Of a stretch of DNA of 25,944 nt, positions 6,825 to 13,627 are shown piece by piece. Below the pieces are notes generated by a model. The model was given only the letters and a program-made list of their open reading frames with translations, was not told where the DNA came from and made no database searches. The stretch lies in assembly GCA_018816815.1 (NCBI GenBank), contig JAHIVD010000068.1, positions 1 through 25,944 on the forward strand, given 5' to 3'. The position numbers and the translations under genes were made by a program. Numbering within the stretch: position 1 is the stretch's first letter; every line of letters begins with the position of its first letter. This DNA is from Patescibacteria group bacterium (GTDB lineage Bacteria; Patescibacteriota; Microgenomatia; Daviesbacterales; UBA10151).

Positions 6825-6940
6825 CCTGCCCGCCAATAGCAACACGGAATGTAGTTCATCGGTAGAACGCTCGGTTCGGGTCCGAGAGGCACCGGGTTCA
6901 ATTCCCGGCATTCCGACAGAGATAGGCGTTGGCAGGCGGG
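6825..6940 (+). repeat. tRNA-bearing insert in the outer tRNA-Pro, GC-rich ends
   Basis: The insert is 116 nt, starts CCTGCCCGCC and ends GGCAGGCGGG. It shares its termini with the insert at 6608-6708, in the same orientation on the plus strand, although the carried tRNAs point in opposite directions. GCCTGCC (6824-6830) pairs with GGCAGGC (6931-6937) and CGCC (6831-6834) with GGCG (6925-6928). Confidence 0.5.
6845..6916 (+). tRNA. tRNA-Pro(CGG), complete, nested inside another tRNA
   Basis: Canonical 72-nt cloverleaf. Acceptor CGGAATG/CATTCCG (7/7) with C1-G72 and A73, both usual for bacterial tRNA-Pro. D-stem GTTC/GAAC with GG in the loop, anticodon stem CTCGG/CCGAG with loop TTCGGGT (anticodon CGG, reads CCG), variable loop AGGCA, T-arm CCGGG-TTCAATT-CCCGG. 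CCA is not encoded. It lies wholly inside the anticodon-loop insert of the outer tRNA-Pro-like gene and has no promoter of its own in the 20 nt before it. Confidence 0.93.
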
Positions 6941-6987
6941 GTACGAGAGACAAAGAGTTCAATTCTCTCATCCCCGATTTAAACTTT

Positions 6988-7944
6988 TTATTTAATAGGA
7001 GTTACTTCAAGCGGTTTACCCTGCTCCGCTGGAACATGCAACATAAAGGTTTCTACTAATTCTTTTTTCGTCTGCCTTTCAGTCAAATTTTCTATTAAAA
7101 CTGTCTCCTGACCAACAACCATCGGCAGTAATTTTGTATAAAGCTTGTAACTTCCGTCTTTTTTACCCATGATTTTTAGCTCCCAAGTACCTGGCATCGC
7201 ATTTATCCTAAAAGCTTTTGATTTATCAAGAGCAACAGTATAAAAAGTGCCGTCTATCTCCTCTACTTGCTGGCCTGTATTTGGATCAATTCCAGAATGT
7301 GTTCCCCAAGGACTTGTTAAATACATATCTGCATTACCTGTTCCCTCGTAAAGCGTGACAAGCGCAGCTGTATCGCCTGCAGAGTTAGCAAGAGGTCTTC
7401 CCATGGATAGGATAGCTGACGAAGTAGCCGTACAAACAGCATCAAAGACAAGCCACTTTTCTGAATTATTCTTTTTAAGTGTTAATGTTGTATTAATCGG
7501 GACCTTATTACTAATAATCTCAGTAGTCACATAAGATGTACTACCATCACTAGATGTTTTACTCCCCATAACTTTAAAAGCAAATTCTTCCTTATATAAA
7601 GATTGACTATCATCTGAATCTTCAAGGGTTGATTCAAACGACTCTTTATTCGCATCGGCAGAAAGACAACTTCGAGCTTTGGCTTTATCTTTAGCTTGAA
7701 TAGCTTGGTAGAATTCTTTGACTATTTCCTCCGGGCTGACAGAATCTTTATTCAATTGGCTCTCTCTTGTTGAATCTGGGTTATTTTGCTGGACAGATGT
7801 ATTGACTTCAGCTTGCTGAATAAGAGAGGATTTACTAAATAAACTTGGGTAGCTATTTTTAAGATAGAAAGACCCACCAACTATTCCACCAGAAATAATT
7901 AAAAATGCAATTAAAAGAAGTACTCGTGCAAAACCTTTTTGCAT
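6988..7944 (-). CDS. Membrane-anchored protein with an NTF2-like (DUF4878-type) region
   Basis: 318 residues. An N-terminal helix (about 7-28, ARVLLLIAFLIISGGIVGGS) anchors the protein; the remainder should be outside. A Q/N/S-rich linker leads to SPEEIVKEFYQAIQAKDKAK at about 70-90, the opening helix typical of NTF2-like DUF4878 domains of lipoproteins and exported proteins. The C-terminal half (from about 200, VTLYEGTGNADMYLTSPWG) is rich in beta strand and ends in a K/E-rich tail; I do not recognise it. A perfect palindrome (7941-7957) covers the start codon. The gene begins 47 bp after ndk and ends next to the outer tRNA-Pro locus. No function assigned. Confidence 0.8.
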   Translation of the reverse strand: MQKGFARVLLLIAFLIISGGIVGGSFYLKNSYPSLFSKSSLIQQAEVNTSVQQNNPDSTRESQLNKDSVSPEEIVKEFYQAIQAKDKAKARSCLSADANKESFESTLEDSDDSQSLYKEEFAFKVMGSKTSSDGSTSYVTTEIISNKVPINTTLTLKKNNSEKWLVFDAVCTATSSAILSMGRPLANSAGDTAALVTLYEGTGNADMYLTSPWGTHSGIDPNTGQQVEEIDGTFYTVALDKSKAFRINAMPGTWELKIMGKKDGSYKLYTKLLPMVVGQETVLIENLTERQTKKELVETFMLHVPAEQGKPLEVTPIK

Positions 7945-7957
7945 GATTTAATCATGC
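7941..7957. promoter_or_regulatory. Perfect palindrome over a start codon
   Basis: GCATGAT-TTA-ATCATGC: two 7-bp arms and a 3-nt centre, containing the ATG of the gene at 7944. It could be a repressor site or an mRNA hairpin hiding the start. CATGAT within it also lies at the -10 position for a leaderless start. Confidence 0.45.
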
Positions 7958-7991
7958 CACTTTATTAAGATGATTTTCAATAGTAAGCTCC

Positions 7992-8501
7992 CTAATTTAT
8001 TCCCCCAAACCAAAGACTGATCTCCTTTTTAGCCTCCTCCGGAGAACCTGAAGCATGGATAAGATTCCAAACAGGTCTCTTTTCCCGATTGGCATCCAGA
8101 ATGTTATCTGTTCCCAAATCTCCTCTAATTGTCCCTTTTTCTGCACTTGCGGGGTCAGTAAAACCAGTCACTTTACGCGCTACCTCCACTCCATTTTCTC
8201 CCTCTAAAACAAGGGTTACAATTGGACCTGAGGTGATGAATTTCCGCAACCAGGTTACTACTTTTCTTCCCTGATCCTCGGCAGATTTGACTTTTTGACC
8301 TGCGGCTATGGTTTTTTCGCCAATCAAACAAAGATAATCCGGATCCATGGGATAATGCTTTTCTATTATGTTCATAGGCGCCATCATGTCTTTGCGTTTA
8401 ACAACTTTTAACCCAACAGCCTCGTATCTTTTAATGATCTCATCAATTAGGCCGCGGTTTACCCCATCAGGTTTAATAATGATTAGTGTTCTCTGTTTCA
8501 T
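7992..8501 (-). CDS. ndk: Nucleoside diphosphate kinase
   Basis: 169 residues, somewhat longer than the usual 140-150 because of an insertion around residues 62-85. It starts with RTLIIIKPDGVNRGLIDEII, the family N-terminus. The phosphohistidine is in NLIHASGSPEEA (His149, canonical N-x-x-H-x-S-D/G). GTIRGDLGTDNILDA carries the conserved R-G-D/R-x-D region. The enzyme moves the gamma phosphate between nucleoside triphosphates and diphosphates through the phosphohistidine, in the cytoplasm. The spacing to neighbours (47 bp to the next gene) suggests co-transcription with the membrane protein at 6988. TAATTT lies at the leaderless -10 distance (8513-8508), a weak match. Confidence 0.97.
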   Translation of the reverse strand: MKQRTLIIIKPDGVNRGLIDEIIKRYEAVGLKVVKRKDMMAPMNIIEKHYPMDPDYLCLIGEKTIAAGQKVKSAEDQGRKVVTWLRKFITSGPIVTLVLEGENGVEVARKVTGFTDPASAEKGTIRGDLGTDNILDANREKRPVWNLIHASGSPEEAKKEISLWFGGIN

Positions 8502-8617
8502 AAAATTAAATTATTTACTTCAAACTCTGCTTGGAAACGATTAGCTTACAATATGAAATGTAAAATGTTGTATTAGATTGTACATTATCAATGCTCAATT
8601 GTACATTCCCACTTTTC

Positions 8618-9652
8618 CTACTTTATCTCCACATCTTCTACCTTTATTGAACCATCATCAAATACAGATACAACCGCGAACCTGGGAGCTTGTGGATTTC
8701 TTTCAATCGTAACAGCTCCGATTGTAGCCAAGGATAAATCTGTTTTAGGCTCACTGTATTCTGAAAAGAAATGGATATCTCCGGCAAAAATCTTGGTTGC
8801 CCCTGCTTCTTTTAGTTGAAAAATCAACCCGTCTGCTTGCAATTTCAAACTCTTCTCTACCCATCCCATGACATGATCGGAAGAAGGATGGTAAAGCGGT
8901 TCATGCATAAATACAAAAAGTCCTTTTATTTCGGTTTTCTTTAATTTTTCCAGTTCTGTTACAATCCATGCAGTTTGTTTATTATCAAAACCTGTATAGT
9001 TATCACTATTGTCTAAAAGTAAGAACTTAAAATTTTCAAGCTCAAAAGATTGGTATGGAGGACCAAAAACCTGACTAAAACAAGAACTTGACAACAAAGA
9101 CCTATTCCGGCAATCCCAAAGATCATGATCACCTGGTACTAGAAAATAGCGCAAAGCAGAACTGTCAAATTCTTTTTTTGCATTCTCCAACTCTTCAATT
9201 GTTCCAACTTCAGTATAATCTCCCAGACCAATGATAAATTTAAGATCCGGATATTTTGCCCTGCTTTGATTGATAGCTTTTTCTAGATTAGAATTACCAT
9301 TATGAGAATCGCTAATAAGCAGGAAACGAAACAGCAAATTTGAATTCATAGATTTAGATGTCTCTGACAAGGATGCATTGGGCTGCTGGCCCAATATTTC
9401 TTTATCCTGGACACTAAACTGACTAATATTAAGTGAAGATAAAACTTGCTGCAGCTCCTCAGGTGTTCTGGATACAACAACATTACTAAAAATTGCTTGT
9501 GGATCAATTTTCAGCGGATCTAAACCAGAAAAATGCTTATAGGCAGAGTACACACCAAGAAGCAAAACAACAAACATCACAAAACTCAAAACCAGCCTGA
9601 AGAAAATCAATACTTTATTTGAGGATCTTTTTTTATAGCGTCTTCTGAACAT
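8618..9652 (-). CDS. Membrane-anchored calcineurin-like metallophosphoesterase
   Basis: 344 residues. A basic N-terminus (FRRRYKKRSSNK) precedes one membrane helix at about 15-38 (IFFRLVLSFVMFVVLLLGVY). After a roughly 80-residue linker comes a metallophosphoesterase core with its metal motifs in order: ISDSHNG (D-x-H), GLGDYTE (G-D), VPGDHDLWD (GNHD variant with Asp for Asn), FMHEPLYHP (H), and AGDIHFFSEY (G-D-x-H). The positive-inside rule places the catalytic domain outside the cytoplasm. Relatives hydrolyse phosphomono- or diesters, including nucleotides and lipid headgroups; the substrate cannot be told. It lies 40 bp downstream of argS and 116 bp before ndk on the same strand. Confidence 0.92.
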   Translation of the reverse strand: MFRRRYKKRSSNKVLIFFRLVLSFVMFVVLLLGVYSAYKHFSGLDPLKIDPQAIFSNVVVSRTPEELQQVLSSLNISQFSVQDKEILGQQPNASLSETSKSMNSNLLFRFLLISDSHNGNSNLEKAINQSRAKYPDLKFIIGLGDYTEVGTIEELENAKKEFDSSALRYFLVPGDHDLWDCRNRSLLSSSCFSQVFGPPYQSFELENFKFLLLDNSDNYTGFDNKQTAWIVTELEKLKKTEIKGLFVFMHEPLYHPSSDHVMGWVEKSLKLQADGLIFQLKEAGATKIFAGDIHFFSEYSEPKTDLSLATIGAVTIERNPQAPRFAVVSVFDDGSIKVEDVEIK

Positions 9653-9692
9653 AGTTCTATTGCAATCTATCCTTATCTATCTTGATCCTCTC

Positions 9693-11402
9693 TTACATTC
9701 TGTCAGGTGCTTCTATTCCTAACAAATTCAAACCTTTCTTTAAAACCTTACTTACTTCCAATGATAACTTTAATCTAAAATCTTGCTTTTGTGATTCTAA
9801 AATTCTGCATTCCTGATAAAAAAGATTGTAGCTTCTGGAGAGTTCAATAAGATATGAAGCTATGAGATTTGGGTGACCCAGCTTCAACGCTTCTTCTACA
9901 GTTTCAGAAAAATAAAGAAGCTGTCTTAGCAGTGTTCTCTCTTGTTTGTCCAGCACAGTAGTCTCTATCATTGCTTCCGGCTGTTTTTTGGAATTTCTCA
10001 AAACCGATTGAATCCTGGCAAATGCATACTGGACATAAGGCCCACTGTCCCCGTCTAGTGAAACTGACTGCGCAAGATCAAATACCATATTTGGTCTTGG
10101 GGAGAATTTTAAATAAGAAAATTTGATTGCTCCTAAAGCTACAACTCTAACAACTTCTTGGTCAATTCCCAGACTGCCTTTTTCCATAACTTCCCTAACT
10201 TTCTCGCATACTACATGATACAAATCATCAACAGTTACAACATTACCGGTCCGCGATGACATTTTACCCTCACTTAAATCAACAACACCATAAGACAAGT
10301 GGTATTTTTTCTGTTTTAGATATGGAAAAATAAACTCTATTGCCTTAATCACAACTTGAAAATAACCCTCTTGTTCGCTTGCAACAACATGGATTGATTT
10401 ATCATAATCAAAAGCATCATATTCAATTTCTGCCAAACCAATTTCTTTGCCCTCATACGTCGGATTACCAGCTGAAGTAATAAAAACACGGTTATGCAAG
10501 CCGTGTTTTTCTCCTGGGAAGATAATAGCTCCATCGCTTTCTTTAAAAACTTTACCCAAGTTTTGAAGTACTATTTGTTTACCTGTCTCAAAAACCTCAC
10601 TTTCAAAAAAACACCGGTCGTATTTTATTCCCAGAAGTTCATAAATAGGTTCAAAGTATTCCAAACTCCAAGATCTTGCCAATTGATAGATTTCCTGCAG
10701 CTCTGGCTGTTTTTGATAAAGACCAATGTTTATTTTATCTATTTCTTTCTTGCAAACAGAATCTTCTTCGTATGACTTATTCCCTTTAGCGTATGCCCTA
10801 CCCAGAAAATCAGCTTTTTTCTTCAAACATAACTCCTGTGAAGGTAAACCTAATTTTTTTATCCCCCAAATAGCCTTGGCAATATGCAGACCAATGTCAC
10901 CTTGATAATTTGCTCTAAATACAGTATGGCCTAATGATTCATAAATCCTACAAAGACTCTCTCCCAAGATAAAAGTCCGGAGATGTCCTATATGAACCTC
11001 TTTCAAAGGATTAACATGGCCATATTCAATAAGCACTTTTGAAGTTTTAGTTGATTTTTGCAATATATCTGAATTGTTAGCATTTTTGACAAGTTCAGAG
11101 TCTTTAATAAAAAAGTTAATAAAACCACTGCCAGCTATTTCTACTTTCTCCAAATAATCTGGTTTTCCAAATTTCTCTAAAATCTTATTTGCAACTTTTA
11201 TTGCAGACCCATTTTGCTTAGCACTCGGCGGAACAGACTGCTTACCTTTAGATGATTCTAATTTAGCAAGCTGTAAAGCCATATTCGAAGTATAGTTTCC
11301 AAACGAAGAATTTTGGGGAATAGATAGAAATATATCGTTTGACGGATAACCCAAATCCTTTGCTGTGTTTTTAAGATCTTCTAAAATCCGTTGTCTTAAC
11401 AT
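9693..11402 (-). CDS. argS: Arginyl-tRNA synthetase
   Basis: 569 residues, full length for class Ia ArgRS. An N-terminal Add-1 domain (residues 1-105, with SFGNYTSNMALQLAK and GSGFINFFIK) is followed by the Rossmann core. The HIGH motif is in NPLKEVHIGHLRTFILG (HIGH at 137-140), the KMSKS equivalent in SEGKMSSRTGNVVT (380-384), and a DALR-type anticodon-binding helical domain follows (DGDSGPYVQYAFARIQSVL onward). It charges tRNA-Arg; one tRNA-Arg(CCT) lies in this window. TGT-TATGAT sits 6 nt before the ATG at 11402, so the message is probably leaderless. Confidence 0.97.
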   Translation of the reverse strand: MLRQRILEDLKNTAKDLGYPSNDIFLSIPQNSSFGNYTSNMALQLAKLESSKGKQSVPPSAKQNGSAIKVANKILEKFGKPDYLEKVEIAGSGFINFFIKDSELVKNANNSDILQKSTKTSKVLIEYGHVNPLKEVHIGHLRTFILGESLCRIYESLGHTVFRANYQGDIGLHIAKAIWGIKKLGLPSQELCLKKKADFLGRAYAKGNKSYEEDSVCKKEIDKINIGLYQKQPELQEIYQLARSWSLEYFEPIYELLGIKYDRCFFESEVFETGKQIVLQNLGKVFKESDGAIIFPGEKHGLHNRVFITSAGNPTYEGKEIGLAEIEYDAFDYDKSIHVVASEQEGYFQVVIKAIEFIFPYLKQKKYHLSYGVVDLSEGKMSSRTGNVVTVDDLYHVVCEKVREVMEKGSLGIDQEVVRVVALGAIKFSYLKFSPRPNMVFDLAQSVSLDGDSGPYVQYAFARIQSVLRNSKKQPEAMIETTVLDKQERTLLRQLLYFSETVEEALKLGHPNLIASYLIELSRSYNLFYQECRILESQKQDFRLKLSLEVSKVLKKGLNLLGIEAPDRM

Positions 11403-11408
11403 AAGATA

Positions 11409-11417
11409 ATCATAACA
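11409..11417 (-). promoter_or_regulatory. Extended -10 promoter of argS, leaderless layout
   Basis: Minus-strand TGT-TATGAT (11417-11409) ends 6 nt before the ATG at 11402. No -35 is evident at 17 bp. Confidence 0.55.
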
Positions 11418-11496
11418 TAAAGCCGGGTGTTAGATCTTGGAAATTCGAAACTGAATGTCTGATTTCTTGTTCACAAGTTTCCTCATTCTTAGTTTC

Positions 11497-12489
11497 CTAA
11501 TCAATTCTTTCACCTCTTACATTCATTTTCTTGTTGATGGCTACCAATACTCCTGCTAACACTAAATAGTAACCCATCCAAACTACCCAAACCTGCTCGC
11601 CAACATATTCCCAAGCAAATGGTAAACTAGCAAAAAATCCAACTACATAAACAAAATAAGTAAGTAGTGTGTTAACTCCAATACCAACCAACTGTCCAAG
11701 CAAACTTAAAACTGTCCCTAAGATAAGCATGACCGCTCCTCCGATCATAATAAACGGTATTGTCCACAAAACCAAAATATTAGTTATCAAAGAAACAAAC
11801 GAAATTTGATGGAAATTCTGAACTATAATAGGTGTTACCATAAGTTGTGCTGATAGAGTTACAGCCAAATCCTGACCAAAAATAGGAATTTTGTCTAAAT
11901 ACTTGAGCAAAACCGGAGATACTACCACTACCCCGAATGTAGCCAGAAAACTAAGCTGAAAAGATAAGTCAATTATCCATTGCGGATTAATCAGCAACAT
12001 TAAGCCAGCTGTCAAAGTTAACATCCACCAGCCATCTCTTTGTCTGCCAAAGATTTGAGCTAAAGAAGCTAAACTAAACATAATAGCTGCTCTCAAAACA
12101 GGCACTTGAGCTCCGGTTAGCAAAGTGTATAACACAACTGCCAGCAAGCTAAGCACAATGGCATTTCTTCTTTTAATCAATCCTGCCAAGCTCAGGAAAA
12201 ATGCTGCTGCCAGGCTCAAATTTTGCCCTGAAGCCACTACAATATGCAAGGTGGAAGTATCCCTTAAGTTCAGTTTAAAAGTTGCCGGTAAGGTTTTATT
12301 TTGTCCGAGCAGTATTCCAGAAAGCAATTCTGCTTGAGGAGAAGGCAAAAACCGGCCGATTCTTTGATCCAGATTATTCCGAACCTGCGGAAACAAATCT
12401 AATTTTATTTCCCAACCACCTTGTTGGTATCTGACTATAAAGATGAGAAGATATAAAATTACGGCCAAAGTTGTAGATAATTTACTCAT
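11497..12489 (-). CDS. comEC: ComEC/Rec2 competence domain protein (channel core only)
   Basis: 330 residues from the ATG at 12489; a TTG three bases upstream is less likely because TGATG couples this start to the comEA stop. The competence-domain signatures are present: QAELLSGILLGQNKTLP, LRDTSTLHIVVASGQNLSL, TGAQVPVLRAAIMFSLASL and IIDLSFQLSFLATFGVV, spread over about 8-9 membrane helices. ComEC forms the inner-membrane channel for single-stranded DNA in natural transformation. Usual homologues are about 700-800 residues with an N-terminal OB-like domain and a C-terminal metallo-beta-lactamase nuclease domain. Both are absent here; the protein has only the transmembrane core. Directly downstream of comEA, with which it shares one base. 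Confidence 0.92.
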   Translation of the reverse strand: MSKLSTTLAVILYLLIFIVRYQQGGWEIKLDLFPQVRNNLDQRIGRFLPSPQAELLSGILLGQNKTLPATFKLNLRDTSTLHIVVASGQNLSLAAAFFLSLAGLIKRRNAIVLSLLAVVLYTLLTGAQVPVLRAAIMFSLASLAQIFGRQRDGWWMLTLTAGLMLLINPQWIIDLSFQLSFLATFGVVVVSPVLLKYLDKIPIFGQDLAVTLSAQLMVTPIIVQNFHQISFVSLITNILVLWTIPFIMIGGAVMLILGTVLSLLGQLVGIGVNTLLTYFVYVVGFFASLPFAWEYVGEQVWVVWMGYYLVLAGVLVAINKKMNVRGERID

Positions 12490-13109
12490 CAATATACAAC
12501 TAATTGACCTTTTACCTTCTCAAATACAGCTTTACCAACAATTTTTTTATTAAACAAGTCTTCAATTGTCTGATACGATCTTCCTGAGATGATTTTTAAG
12601 GCTGTCGCAGGTCCAATACCAGACAAACTCTCCAACTCGGATTGCGAAGCAGTATTAATATTAATTTTTGCTTGAGCGCTCGTCCCTGCCACGCCTCCAC
12701 TCTGTCCAGCATTTACACCGGATGAGCCGAATGAGGCAGACTCTCCAGCTAATGGCACATATACTTTACTGCCATCTGATAGTTTTTGTGCCATATTTAG
12801 ATATTTTGATACATATTCCGCATTAGCTATTTCAGTAAACCCACCTGAGGCAACAATCGCATCCTCAATTCTGGAACCGTCCTTCAACTCATAAACACCT
12901 GGCCTCACAACTGCACCTGATACATCAACTGAAATCAGTTTTTGAGCCTCAACTAAACTATCTTTTGGATACACCTTAGGTTGAGCTTTATTTATACCGG
13001 ACGAGAGTATTCCACCAACAATTAAAACTAATCCTACAAAACTTAAGGCTATGGGAACCTTAAACTGATCTAGCTTTTCTCTCCAGTCTTTATTGTCTAT
13101 ATTATCCAT
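12489..13109 (-). CDS. comEA: ComEA-like DNA receptor: membrane helix, SLBB domain, helix-hairpin-helix
   Basis: 206 residues. An N-terminal membrane helix at about 17-37 (VPIALSFVGLVLIVGGILSS) is followed by an SLBB/soluble ligand-binding fold at about 54-117 (VDVSGAVVRPGVYELKDGSR, then ASGGFTEIANAEYVSKYLN) and a glycine/serine-rich linker. The C-terminal helix-hairpin-helix DNA-binding repeat is ININTASQSELESLSGIGPA, then ALKIISGRSYQTIEDL. ComEA binds incoming double-stranded DNA outside the membrane and hands it to ComEC. Its stop overlaps the comEC start (TGATG), so the two are translationally coupled, and it begins 9 bp after the SprT-like gene. Confidence 0.94.
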   Translation of the reverse strand: MDNIDNKDWREKLDQFKVPIALSFVGLVLIVGGILSSGINKAQPKVYPKDSLVEAQKLISVDVSGAVVRPGVYELKDGSRIEDAIVASGGFTEIANAEYVSKYLNMAQKLSDGSKVYVPLAGESASFGSSGVNAGQSGGVAGTSAQAKININTASQSELESLSGIGPATALKIISGRSYQTIEDLFNKKIVGKAVFEKVKGQLVVY

Positions 13110-13118
13110 TTTGGTAAA

Positions 13119-13577
13119 TTATCGGCTGGCTAAAATCTGTTTCTTATATTCTTTCATCCAAAGTTTGTAACAATTATAAAAATGCTCCATGCCTCTTTTC
13201 TTCATTTCCAACCTAACTACCCCACCTGCATGAGGATAGCGGTGCAGTCTTGGTTTGTTCGATGAAAACCCATGAGCATAGTGAACCAATTCATGACCAA
13301 TTGTATGATCCACAACTTCAGATGGAATTTTTGGGTCTTTAAACATAGCTGTAATAGTGATGTAGCTTGCCTTTGTTTGCCTGTTTAGTCTGATTGAACC
13401 CAGTCGAAACTTAGCAAACCTGCCAAATTTAATAAAGACTTTATTTGATTGGGGTATATCTGAAAAATATTTAGACCAAATCAAATCAAGTCTTGATAAA
13501 AGCCAATTATCTGAACGTAGCGATGATAGCAGTCTACGTCTATTATTATTCCTGCGAATGACAATTTTAGATTTCAT
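13119..13577 (-). CDS. SprT-like zinc metallopeptidase
   Basis: 152 residues from the ATG at 13577 (the TTG at 13583 is a less likely start). The N-terminus is highly basic (KIVIRRNNNRRRLL). The zincin motif HELVH is at residues 95-99 in HTIGHELVHYAHG, with His102 and further His residues (HRYPHAGG) as candidate third ligands. The upstream helical SRLDLIWSKYFSD and the paired-strand region match SprT-like domains. Eukaryotic SPRTN cuts DNA-protein crosslinks; bacterial SprT proteins are poorly characterised. Here it heads the comEA-comEC run, with a 9-bp gap, which hints at a link to DNA uptake or repair, but this is context only. A zinc-ribbon C-terminus is not present. Confidence 0.8.
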   Translation of the reverse strand: MKSKIVIRRNNNRRRLLSSLRSDNWLLSRLDLIWSKYFSDIPQSNKVFIKFGRFAKFRLGSIRLNRQTKASYITITAMFKDPKIPSEVVDHTIGHELVHYAHGFSSNKPRLHRYPHAGGVVRLEMKKRGMEHFYNCYKLWMKEYKKQILASR

Positions 13578-13627
13578 TGTCAAAACAATCCAAATTAGAT
13601 GCTAACCTTTCTTAGCAATATCAATTA

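Larger units (their letters stand above)
6790..6977 (+). tRNA. Interrupted tRNA-Pro-like gene (CGG) hosting a nested tRNA-Pro
   Basis: Halves 6790-6824 and 6941-6977 form one tRNA of 72 nt. The acceptor CGGGGAC/ATCCCCG is 6/7, D-stem GGTC/GACC 4/4, anticodon stem TTCGC/ACGAG (one mismatch, one T-G), variable loop AGACA, T-arm AAGAG-TTCAATT-CTCTC (one mismatch), discriminator A. C1-G72 and A73 are typical of tRNA-Pro. A 116-nt insert (6825-6940) follows the anticodon CGG (6822-6824); removing it restores the loop TTCGGGT, identical to the nested tRNA-Pro. The insert edges can form an 11-bp GC-rich stem with a 2-nt bulge (6824-6834 with 6925-6937), which would hold the halves together. G18 is replaced by A, as in the outer tRNA-Arg. 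Pseudogene and spliced-tRNA readings both remain open. Confidence 0.5.

Noticed and set aside
6572..6977. Group I or group II introns in the outer tRNAs
   Set aside because: Inserts of 101 and 116 nt are almost filled by a complete tRNA and leave no room for a group I or II core.
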